From the NCBI RefSeq assembly GCF_022201045.2, contig NC_068558.1, positions 47,595,501 through 47,659,500 on the forward strand: DNA of 64,000 bases. The letters are read 5' to 3'. Positions 48,225 through 58,680 of this stretch are shown here, piece after piece (positions within the stretch are counted from its first letter, which is position 1; the number at the start of each line of letters is the position of its first letter). Both the position numbers and the translations under genes were made by a program. This DNA comes from Citrus sinensis (Eukaryota; Streptophyta; Magnoliopsida; Sapindales; Rutaceae). The notes beneath the pieces are model-generated. The model did no database searches and had not been told where the DNA came from. It saw only the letters and a list, made by a program, of their open reading frames with translations.

Positions 48225-48610
48225 CAATATAATTGAGTGGAGACAGTCTCTCCTTTATAAAATGTGATTGGAATAGACACCCCTCCATATATGAGTAAGT
48301 GTTTCAGTGTGTCAATGTATGACATAATTAAGTGAAGACAGTCTCTCTCTTATGAAATGTAAATGAAGTAAACACCCCTCTATATATATATATATATATA
48401 TGAGTAAGTGCTTCATTGTGTCAATGTATGACATAATTGAGTAAATACAGTCTCTCCCTTACGAAATGTGAGTGGAGCGGACATTTCTCTAATATTATAA
48501 ATGGTTTAAAATATATGAGTAAGTGTTTCAGTGTGCCAATGTATGACGATAATTATAGAGGATTTAAAATATATGGGTAAATATTTCAATGTGTCAATGT
48601 ATGACGATGG
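48225..48610. repeat. Tandem array, unit about 95-117 bp, three and a half copies
   Basis: Units start near 48231, 48326 and 48434, with a partial unit from 48551. Each has AATTGAGTGGAGACAGTCTC, then CTTATGAAATGT, then ACACCCCTC, then ATATGAGTAAGTGTTTCA and GTGTCAATGTATGAC. Unit 2 carries a (TA)n expansion and unit 3 an insertion. A tRNA-like stretch sits just upstream (48115-48190: TTGGTTCAATAGGTAAAG ... AATTTGAGTCTCC), suggesting the array grew from a SINE-like element. Confidence 0.75.
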
Positions 48611-49129
48611 TTCCAGTTATATAGTATGATTATAAATATTAATTATAATATTTGATGTAATATCAATAACATCTCTGTATAATAGACTTCAAAAAAAATA
48701 AAAACTAACATAGCCCTCAACACATTACTCAAGTATCAAAACAATAGCCAGAAATAAAAATATATTTTTTTATGAAGACAAGCTTAATTTCGAAGGCATG
48801 AGGTCAAGGAAGAAGCTCGCCATCCTGCAGCTACACAATTGTATAAACAAATATTACAATCTTGGCTACCCCTAAGTGCAGCAAATAAAAGGAAGATAAA
48901 TAGCAAACAAATATTCATCTATCCAACATCCCATATCCTTATTTTTAATGTAAAATTCTAACAAAAATTACACACAGCTAGGAACATGAATGTCAGTTCC
49001 AAACACAGAGCATTCTACTATTTTAGGTTTCCTCCTACAGCCTCTGTATATAACTTTCCAAAAGAATGAAAATAAAAAAAGATAAGCAACTGTCTAGAAG
49101 GCGGGCAACTCTTCCTATGATCCAGAGCT

Positions 49130-51444
49130 CTATTTGTCAAACTCCCATATGACTCCTCCATCCTCTGAAAGACAATGACAAATACGTTAGCCATAACAAA
49201 GTACTTAAATGCAAGCGAGTCAAGCCAAAAGGCTTCCAAAATCTACAAATACGATTATTTTCAACCATGATGACAGGGAAATTCCATGATTCTTAATGGC
49301 AAAAGAGAGAGAAAACACTTCGAAGCTGGTCACCTCTGTAAGTACGTGATGGCTACATCAGCTCACAAATATCATTTGCATTAATGCATTATGATCAACA
49401 ATAATGGCAAATGATCCATGTTTTTTGTAATAATCATGAATACTCACAAGAACTACTCTCCCATCAAAACAGGATGCTTAAAAGGAAAAAAAAAATCTTC
49501 TTTCTCATTTCTGTTTCTTTTTTTCTAATTAATTATTTGCTCTTTTTATTTTCTAACAAAAAAATTAAGGGACGAGCCCACAGAAAAGGGCTGATTATTG
49601 TAGATACTCTTACAATCACAATTTACATAAAAAGCTTTCTTAAAGTCATCGTAAGACCCAAAAATGACCATTAGGCACCAAATGTCCTTTTCATGTGTTT
49701 TTGAATGAATTTTAGCCTGGCACTATATTTTAGGGGTGGCATAACCGAACCTCAAATTTATTTCGGTTTTTGGTTCAGTTCAGTTTGACCCTAAAAACAA
49801 GTTGGTTGAGAATTGAAAACCGATTGGGTTTGAATTCACCTCACGTTAACACCGAACTGAACAACAAATTAAAACAGAGACTCTAAGCTAAGCCTAACTC
49901 ATCTCCCTGTCACTAACTGCCATCAGTCATGCTACACCACCACCAGTCATCACACTCAACCACTGGCCACCCTTGTTATCTGTCACTCTCTTGCGGTAGC
50001 CAGTCTTTACTTTGTCGGCGTCGCAGCTCCCAACAGTACCACTGCCTGGTTGTTGCAACTTCCATCTCATCGGCTGTCAGGGTTGTAGCTCCCATCTAAC
50101 TCATAAGCGCTGCAGTTCTTCACTTGATGGTAAGTTGGTTGGAACTGAATCTTAGCTTCTATACATTTACATCAAAATTTGACTTCCAATAATTTCTGTT
50201 TTCACTCTATCTCCTTCTAATTAATTTCCTTTATCTACATATTTTTTCCTCTGTGGATATATTTGCTGCAAGCTCAGATTTCGAAACTTATCAATGGTTT
50301 TTCTTATTCTTTCTTGGAATTAAATCTTTCTCTTACTCTCAGATTGATGAGAATATTGTTTAATTATTTTAATTTTTCATGTTTGCTTTACTGAACTGTG
50401 TTAAATCTTATTGTCGTTGTGTTATTAAAGAATTGATGATTAATAAAGATAATTAGGTAGTTAATTAAGAAGATAAAGTTGAAATTAAAAGCTGAAGCCA
50501 GAAGTAGCAATACGTGCAGTCTTCTAGGTTCTAATAATTGAGTTTATTACTTTACTGATGCTTGGTTCCCGTCATTGGTTTTGTAGACTCCTATCTAGAC
50601 ACAGCAAATTTGTCAATCTATATGACAACATTCTGATAAACACAATTGTTTATCTTTTAGCAAAATGGACTGATTACCGATGCTTCTTTGGTGGAGGTTA
50701 ATTGTTGCTAATGTAACTGTTGCTTGTCGAGTTGAGCATTCATAGAGATTGAATTTTGGTGTAGAATTTGTAATTCAGTAATTTTATTATGTTGTTTCTT
50801 TTTTTTTTTAAGATTAATTATTTATTTGCTTGGATTTTGGCTTTTGGCTTTTAGAATTTTGAATTTTTTTATTTAAGCTATTTTTTTTGGCTGAATTTGT
50901 AATTAAATTTGAATTTTTAGCTGTAACCCAAAATTGCAACCCAAACCGAATTTTTAACAAAAAATTACAACCTCAATCCGAACCGATATTTGAAACCAAA
51001 CCAAAATAACTTTTCAACTTGTTTGGGTTAAATTCTCCAACCCAAATGGGTTGCAACCCAAACCGAATCCCGAAACATCCACACCTAGTATGTTTGTATT
51101 AATTTATATCTTATCACTAAAATTATACAGTGACTTAACCTGTCAATAACAGCAATCAAAAAGATTATAGTCATCAAGGTCATACCTTTAACCTTCTTGT
51201 TTATCCAGATCTCCAGCAGCATCCCAGCACCAATTCCACCAGCAATGCAAGACCCATAGAAGGCTATGGCCGAGGGTAAAGATCTTCGAGGAAGGAAATA
51301 GTAGTCTGGAATTTGCCTAATCTTTTTCGGAAGCCGCTTCTTTACAACTGGTTTCACACCTGCACCAGGGTCCTTCTGCAATTCACTACCAATGGCTTTC
51401 CAATCAACCTCCTTCAGAGGATCTTTCGACTCTTCAGCTCTCAT
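49130..51444 (-). CDS. Small single-span membrane protein, 97 residues, function unknown
   Basis: Two exons join in phase: 51444-51186 (MRAEESKDPLKEVDWKAIGS ... INKKVK plus one base) and 49164-49130 (EDGGVIWEFDK-stop). The donor is AAAG|GTATGA and the acceptor CTTTCAG|AGGATGG. The N-terminal 50 residues are charged and Lys/Pro-rich (KKRLPKKIRQIPDYYFLPRR). Residues 57-80 form one Gly-rich hydrophobic span (AFYGSCIAGGIGAGMLLEIW), and a short tail follows. From memory this resembles a conserved plant protein of unknown function that ends in the same tail; I cannot name it or its compartment. The 2-kb intron holds a hAT-like transposon (49731-51087). Reading on into the intron gives a false 119-residue frame. 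Confidence 0.8.
49731..51087. mobile_element. hAT-like non-autonomous element inside an intron, 1357 bp
   Basis: It begins TAGGGGTGGCAT and ends ATCCACACCTA, imperfect inverted ends typical of plant hAT elements. The subterminal sequences are AACC/GGTT-rich and mirror each other. Flanking 8-mers CTATATTT and GTATGTTT match at 6 of 8 positions, a worn 8-bp target duplication. The interior has a GC-richer island (about 49890-50130) ending in a splice-donor-like ATG|GTAAGTTGG, and no transposase. It occupies most of the intron of the 97-residue gene. Confidence 0.65.
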
Positions 51445-52592
51445 GACCCAACAGATTAGAGCTCAATTCTACAAGTACAAAGCTAGAAGTTGTTAGATGG
51501 TTATGTTCAAAATCTACTACAAGAAAAGCCACAAACAATAATGGGGACCACGGCAACTCAGATTTAAGAGACTCATATGGAAATGGGCAACTTGTGTACT
51601 CAATGCCATTATCAGATCCAGTGTTTGGAAAAAATAAAAATCTTTGAGGAAAGATAATTTCTGAATCCTTGAAGAAATTTCATCTCAACTAATATAACAA
51701 GTCTTGCATCACTATCAAGGTGCGCACAAGTCATTCCAAGAAACCTTTCTATATATATATATATAAGAGTTTAAATTTGTGCTATCTCCACCATTGAATG
51801 ATTTACCATTACACTACTAGTTAGACCTATATGAATCAACCCACTTTGAGTAAAAACTGAAACATTTAATTGCCTTTTTCTTTTGAACAAATAACTCTAT
51901 TTTATTCACGATAGCACTTTGCATAGTGTTTGTTTGATTTACAGGGAATTCAGAAAAAGTAAAAACTGAAAATAGGAATTAACATTTAATTGGTCCAAAA
52001 TTCCCAACCAAGTCGGGTAACCAAGCAACGAAAATCTTCATTTCTGCAAATGGTTTAAGTTCACACATGAAAGTTTGTTTTCAATTATACACTTTAGAAT
52101 TGAAAACCTAAACATATGAAGTGCTCTTAGTGTCATTCCATCAAACAATTATGTGCATACACACATATTCCAATTCTGAACACAATCTAACTGTAAATCC
52201 ATAAGATATAAATAATCAGATTTGTGGTAATAAACCCACAACACATAAATCTCATATCAATCACACAGTTAACAGCAGCAAAGCAATTCTCACAAACATT
52301 GAAAAAATAATACAATGTTAATTGTCCGCAGAAAAGAGAAGGAAGTCAAAAGTAAATGAAAAACTTGTGCACAGGAGTTCTCAGCCTAAATTAAGTTAGT
52401 TTCCCCATAAAACTTACTGGACTGTCGGATGCAGCTTGTACAAAGTTCCAACAAGCTAAGTCCTTATGCGCATGGATTTGTTTTTAAACGGCTGCCTTGG
52501 CAGTGTGTAGAAAATATAGAAGAAGCTTTAGGCTAGGCGTGTGTCTAGAAGGAAACTAAGAAACCGACTGATTTGGGCTTGCAGGTTGTATC
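51445..52592. other. Upstream region of the small membrane-protein gene
   Basis: About 1.1 kb of AT-rich promoter-side DNA. No gene or clear transposon is seen; there is a short (TA)n near 51752-51765. Confidence 0.5.
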
Positions 52593-53548
52593 TAGGGGTG
52601 GGTAATTTCAGATTCAGATTGGATTCGGATGAATCAGATTGCGAAAAAATCATCCAATTCTAACCCAAACCTCAAATCTAAATAAATTGGACCAGATGAA
52701 TATTCCGGATCGATTCAGATGAGTTCTGATTTGAATGATATTTCGGATTTGGGGCTTTTTGGCAATTTTCACAAATTCATGAAATCTATAATTAGTGAAA
52801 ACACAAGTAAATGTAAATCATCAGAAAAGAAAAGAAAATTAATCTCATCGTAAGCTTTCCTGATCATATATTCAACAATCTCGTAATATTTACTCAAAGC
52901 ATTTTACATGTTCAAATCAATTGGTCATGTTCAAAGAATCAAAATAATCACATTAAGTCAGCAACTCAGCCAGAGCAAGGAAAGTAGTAGTATACCACTG
53001 AATCAAAAGAGAGCCAAAAGAGAATTTTCTAAAGAATTTATATTAGCCAAAAGAGAACCAACCAGGCAACCACAAGCTAATATAAGATAAGAAGCAACCA
53101 GGCAATCATGTTCAAAATGCGTCGGCATTACCATGAACAAGTCGCGAGGTTGCTGTCGGTGTCAGATGCTCGTCTGGAACGTCGATGGCGAGCGGCGTGC
53201 AACTGGCCGACTGGACTTCGATGTCGACCAAGATGCGGCTGGTATCGTTTGGGTTGCGTCGTCGGCAGCGTGGTTCGCGGCGTCGGTCTGGTCGTCCGGA
53301 GAAGCTTGTCGTTGCTGATATTTTGGTTTTGGAATTAGCCTTTCACCTAGGAATTTTACTTCTGTGCTTTTATATTTAGTTATTATTATTTTTTTAAATC
53401 AGCAGTGCAATCCCAATTTACCATCAGATTATTCGGATAGATCCGAATCCGATTCAATCCAAATCAAATCTGATTGGATGATATAAATCACATTCAATCT
53501 GATATTAGTTAAATTTGAATCCGATCTAAATTTTTAGACTCTAAAGTC
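52593..53548. mobile_element. hAT-like element, right terminus missing
   Basis: The left end TAGGGGTGGGTAATTTCAGA is a hAT-type terminus. A subterminal arm (GATTGGATTCGGATGAATC) has an inverted counterpart near 53433-53480 (GGATAGATCCGAATCCGATT and following). No matching CACCCCTA end follows, so the right end is lost, perhaps when the next element inserted at 53552. A GC-rich island at about 53115-53320 has three overlapping open frames but no recognisable protein. Confidence 0.5.
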
Positions 53549-53551
53549 TAA

Positions 53552-54169
53552 GGTGGCTTTTATTTTTTAACTTAATGACTTAAAATGACTTAACTTAATT
53601 AATTAAATTAATTAGAGATGTTTGTTTTTATAACTTAATGAGACTTTTTAGATAATTTTTACTTAATAAAATAAGCTAATTTTTTTGATTTTTTACTTAA
53701 TGGAGAAATCTGAATTAAGTCAATTACTTACTAATGTCAAAAATATCCTTGTTTTATAATTTATTTTTCATGTCTATCCCAAAACTCACCCATAAATATT
53801 TACCTCACATAAAAATATCTATGTTTTTTCTTTCTTATATTATATACGATAAAATTTAAAATTTATGGTATTTTATATATTAAAATTCCAAAATAATTAT
53901 GTTTCACTTTAATATAGTTTTACTTATAAATGTTAAAATATTATAGTATTTAATATATTATTTATTTGACATTCAAATTTAACAAGGATACAAATGTAAA
54001 AGTATATATTTTCAGCTTTTTAAGTTGAAAAAACAAACAACTTAATATTTATTTTCTAAGATTCAAACGAAAAAACAAACATATTATTTAGATTCAAACA
54101 TTCATACCTATTCAGAATTCAGACTAATTCATATCTATTCAGATTTCAGACAAAAAAACAAACGCTACC
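53552..54169. mobile_element. PIF/Harbinger-like MITE, 618 bp
   Basis: Ends GGTGGCTTTTATTTTTT and AAAAAAACAAACGCTACC are imperfect inverted repeats. TAA lies on both sides (53549-53551 and 54170-54172). The right TAA is also the left flank of the next element. It is AT-rich and non-coding. Confidence 0.65.
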
Positions 54170-54172
54170 TAA

Positions 54173-55042
54173 GTTAGCGTTTACATTTTAAATTAGAGTG
54201 GTAATTCTGAGGAGTGGAAATTCTGATATTAGGAGTGTGGAATGAGAGTAGTGTGGGTAGGTTGTTTACTTACATTAGAGTGAGAGTATATAATTATCTT
54301 GAATTAAAAGTAAATGGTTTTAAATTACAGTTTTATCCTTATTTAAAGAATTATAATGTTTAATTATAAAATTAATAAAAAATATATTTAAAAAATAAAA
54401 TATTTATTTTATTATATTTATAAATTAATAATTATTAATATTCTTAATTATGTAAATCATAATTTTTTTATTAATTTTAATTTTAATTATGTAAATAAAA
54501 AAATTATTAATAATAGCAATACAAATGAAACATTATCATTGATAATATAGTACAAAATTAATATTTTTTAAAATAAAATATTTATTATTATTATTAATTA
54601 ATTAAATAAATATATATAATAATATTATATTTTCAAATAAAGATATAATATAGTAATATTATTAATTCTCTATGAGTATAATAATATTATTTTTAAGAAA
54701 TTTTAATTTAGAATCAATGTAAATTATTATTTTTAACTAAATATAATAATATTATATTTAAATATGTTTAATAGTATTATTTTAATAAATTTAATTTATA
54801 AAATAACATACTAATGTTATTTAAATAACTATAATATTATTTATTTTATTTTAAATATGAGGGTAAAAAAAAAAGAAGGGGGAGTAGATTTACACTCTCA
54901 CCTCCCCCCGTAGGAGTGAGAATCCCACTCCCCACTTTAAATTTAGGTGGAGTCCACAGAGTGAGATTCCTACTCTCTTCTTAAAAATTATAAATAAAAG
55001 AATCTACACTCCTCATTTTCATTTCAGAGAGTAAACACTGCC
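54173..55042. mobile_element. PIF/Harbinger-like MITE, family H copy 2
   Basis: Ends GTTAGCGTTTAC and GTAAACACTGCC have TAA at 54170-54172 and 55043-55045. The arms (AATTCTGAGGAGTGG, ATTAGGAGTGTGGA) and AT-rich core closely match the element at 28913-29729. It is non-coding and slightly longer than copy 1. Confidence 0.75.
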
Positions 55043-55095
55043 TAAATTACAAAGGCTGAATTGAATTGTAACTCGGTTTGTTTCCTTTTAAGTTG

Positions 55096-56087
55096 TAGTA
55101 TGTTTATTAATTAGTAATTGAAATGAATTGAAATAAATTCAAATGAGAATAGGCTGAATTCAAAAAAAGAAATAAGATTCTTAATAAATTACTTTCTTTA
55201 TTTTAGAATTAGAATGAATTATTTTAAGTTATTAAAATATCCTTAATTTATTATTATTATTAAAATATTTGTTATATTATCATTATTCAAAAAACTTATT
55301 GTTAATAACAATAAGAAATAATAATAACTTTGTTTCAATAATGATAATAATAAAATTAATAATAATAAACATGACAACAACAATAATAATAACATTATAT
55401 ATTATGCCAAAAAAAAATAATAATAATCATCATCATTTTTGGAGACAAAAATAATCATCGTCATCGTTTAAAAAAAAAAATAATAATCATCATCATCATC
55501 ATTTTTGCAACAACTGCCGTCGAGCCAGATTGATTGCTGGTTTCATGCGAGATTGGAAGGAGATGCGTCACCGGCTACTATTTCCAGCAACGGCATGTGT
55601 TGCTGCAACAATTTGGGGAGGAGCTACTCCGGTGCTCTGACAATAGCAAGTGCTGTTGCGCAACGCGAGATCCATAGCTGGTCGTCAGTGGCTTCATAAT
55701 CAGCAATGGTAGGTGCTGTTGGTTCAATTTTGGTTTGGGTGTTGTTTATTCGATTTTGGGTGGTGTCCAATTCCATTATCGTGGTTTTAATTTGATTTTT
55801 TTTCTTTTATACTCGTGAATTAATTAGGACAAAGTAAGAATTAAGAATTTAAAATAGGGGGTATTTTTGTCAATCATGGGAATAGAGCTTTGATTCCCAA
55901 CCCCTTTTTAGGAATCAGGATCTTAGTGATAGATTTAAGGTTGGGAATTAGAATTTCAGTAATGAATCCTTAAATCATAGTCTCGCAAGAATTCAATTCC
56001 GATTCCAAGCTTCAAATTTGTAAGTAAACATGTCAATAATTCCTATTCTAAAATTTTCATTCTAATTACGGGTAAATAAACACACCA
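55096..56087. mobile_element. Probable MITE of about 990 bp (tentative ends)
   Basis: The left end TAGTATGTTTATTAATTAGT and the right end, inverted TGGTGTGTTTATTTACCCGT, align with the following AATTGAAATGAA/AATTAGAATGAA. Flanking trinucleotides are TTG and TTA, so the target duplication is not clean. An (ATA/ATC)n-rich stretch (55320-55500) precedes a GC-richer island (55505-55730) with no recognisable protein. Confidence 0.45.
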
Positions 56088-56449
56088 TTAATATTTTCAA
56101 AAAATAATATGACTCTTGAATATAAATAAAACAATGATTTTGTCAGCACTTATCATTAACAACAAGTACATAAGTTAAAATTTGCTTACTAGTGATATAA
56201 TTTGGATATATGATCTAAATCATCTCCCATCAATAAGTAAACTTTAATATTCGAAATGCAATAGTTATAATGCAATACTATTCAAATCCATTTTTTTACA
56301 AATTAATTTATTGCCTTTTCATTGGATTTCATGGTTAATAAATTTTTAAAATTAATTGATATTAAGTTTTTAATGATAAATTTTATTCCTTTGGAGTTGA
56401 TATAGTGTAGAAAGGAACCAATTTTAATGGGCTGTGTTGATGCTGATTT

Positions 56450-57160
56450 TAAGTCAACTAGAAAATTAAATAAACGAAAAAAAAATCAAATACAGAGAAT
56501 TTACATAGTTCAATGCTTGGCGTACGACCATGAGAGTAAAAGAGCAATTTTTACTATTTAATAAGAATTATAATGAAGTTTTTTCTTTTAGCTATTTGCT
56601 TATGTCCTCTATGCATGAAGGACTCTCTATTTATAATATAATTTTTATGTATCCAAAGTCGTTGATAATTCTTTATTTTGATGGGCTTTTACTACTTAGA
56701 GTTTTTTTTTTTTCAAAATCTATATTTATCTCTTTCTCAAATTGGATTTCTGAAACTTCTAAATTTTTCCTAATAGATTTTTTCTTCTGAATTTGCAATC
56801 ATTTGTGGCTTCATGCTTCGTGCTTTAAATCACTTTACACCAGTATTCTTCCAACATGCATGCTTCCTACTCCTCTTTACGTTGCTCCAACGTGTTTCCT
56901 GCATGTATATTTCCTACTTCACGTTACTTGGTTCTATGCTCCAGCATATTTTCCACACACATGCTTCCTACTCTACTATACTTTGCTATTGCATACTTTC
57001 ACATGCATGCCTCCTGCTCTACCTTACTTGGCTCCAACATATTTTCCACGTCCATACATGGATAGCAATGGTACCAACAAACTCACAAATCCACCTAATT
57101 CCGTCCACGCAAAACACGCCGATCGCAAGTAATTTTGTAGGCTGCAGAAGAGTTTGATAT
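56450..57160. repeat. Retroelement-like debris with a degenerate tandem array
   Basis: Sequence near 56490-56550 (AATTTACATAGTTCAATGCTTGGCGTA) resembles a motif common in plant LTR-retrotransposon ends. From about 56850 to 57065, four diverged units of about 50-55 bp follow, each with CATGCTTCCTACTCTAC, TTACTTGGCTCCAACAT and ATTTTCCAC. They explain why three overlapping frames stay open there. No protein domain is seen. Confidence 0.5.
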
Positions 57161-57164
57161 TATA

Positions 57165-58680
57165 AATTTAAACTCGCACTAGCTTGCGAGTGTGTTTAGT
57201 TTTAGTCAAATTGCGGGTATCCAACAACTATCAGCTTTTTAAAATTTTAAATTTAATTTTAATTGAAAATATTTTTATCTAAAAATATACTTATTATAAT
57301 TTTGATTGAACCTTTTTAAATTTAATGCATGAATTATTATATACTTATTATAATTTTATATGAACTATTATTTTTTAGCTTAATGCACGGACTATTTCAT
57401 TATTATAATTTTGTTATTCGTATTAATATTTTTAAAAAAATTATTTTTTAGAAAATGTTAATCTTAATCATTATTGTAGGAATTGTGTTGGATGGGTGCT
57501 AATGGTGGTGAATGATATGAAGATCTTCTATTGAATGATAATATGAAATGATAATTGTTACTCTTAGATACTAGTTTGTGATTTTTTTTATTTTATAGAT
57601 TTGTGTATTTTATATTTAAATTTGAGAATTTGTGTTGGATTGATGTTGAAATTTTAATTTTCCATTTACATTGGTTAATTTTAAAATTGAGTATATTATG
57701 TGAAATTTTAGATTATTATTATAAATTTACATTTTGAATATTTATGATTTTAAATTTAGAAACTCGTAAAAAAATCCACTAAATATCATTGCAAGATTAA
57801 TAATTGTCAAAATCTGCAACAAGTGAGTTTTCTTTAAAAAAAAAAAATCCGTAACAAGTTGCGGATAGTTTTAATAATTTAAATTTTGTCGGATGCGGGT
57901 TTAATAATGGTGGACCTATTGCGAATAGTGCTCATTACTATCCCTACGTATATAGTAAACAAGTTGAAAAACAAAACATCATCATTTAGTTCGATTCATT
58001 TAAAAGTATATCTAAAAAACCTGGTGAGAATTGAAGAATTGAGGGGGAAAAAAAGAGAATATGAATTAATTAAATAATTTTATCAAAATTTATTTTAATA
58101 ATAAAATACTTAACAAAAAGAGAAGACTATTTGAATCCGTGAAATTTCTCATGAAATTTCTCAATATTAATTCTCTCTCGTCGCTCGCAATTGGAAATTC
58201 CTTCGTAAAGCGAAGGAAGAAGGGGACGTGGGTCCACCGATATCAGCAAGCAGAGAGAGACTGACAGAGGCACTAAAGAAACATTACGGAAGAAGCAAAA
58301 GAGCGTCGAGTCGAGTTGGTGAAGAATAATAAAGTTTTGAGAAAGAAGCAGACTCTTCATCGCATTTCTTCCGTCTTCAATTTTATGATAATATATAATA
58401 CACACAACACAATTACGATTTACAAATAACAGCTCACTCATTAACTGTTTACCTTACATATCAATCATCAATGGATTTCGTATCCTTGTTCGTTCCTTTT
58501 TTCTTTTTAAATATTGTTATCAAATTAAAGTACTCTAATTCCATGATCATGAGACGTTTCTTCCAAGCAACTTTCCCCCACCACCATCAAATTTAACCCA
58601 CCCACCCACTCACTCAGGCTTCTTTATATGCATGCCTTAGGTTTGGTTTCTATTTCCTAACGGTCACGCTCACAACAAAA
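57165..58680. other. AT-rich spacer and promoter of the KLC-related gene
   Basis: No gene is seen. Short open frames at 57886 (plus) and 58127 (minus) are not convincing. CTTTATATGCAT at about 58622-58633 is a plausible TATA box about 50 bp before the KLC-related start codon, preceded by a CCCACCCACCCACTCACTC tract. Confidence 0.5.

Noticed and set aside
53108..53379. Arg-rich frames of 61-76 residues
   Set aside because: They lie in the GC-rich island of a hAT-like element; three frames are open at once and none matches a domain.
56803..57157. Three overlapping frames of 69-114 residues, Cys/Tyr/Phe-rich
   Set aside because: All three frames are open because a 50-55 bp repeat unit lacks stops; this is repeat translation, not a gene.
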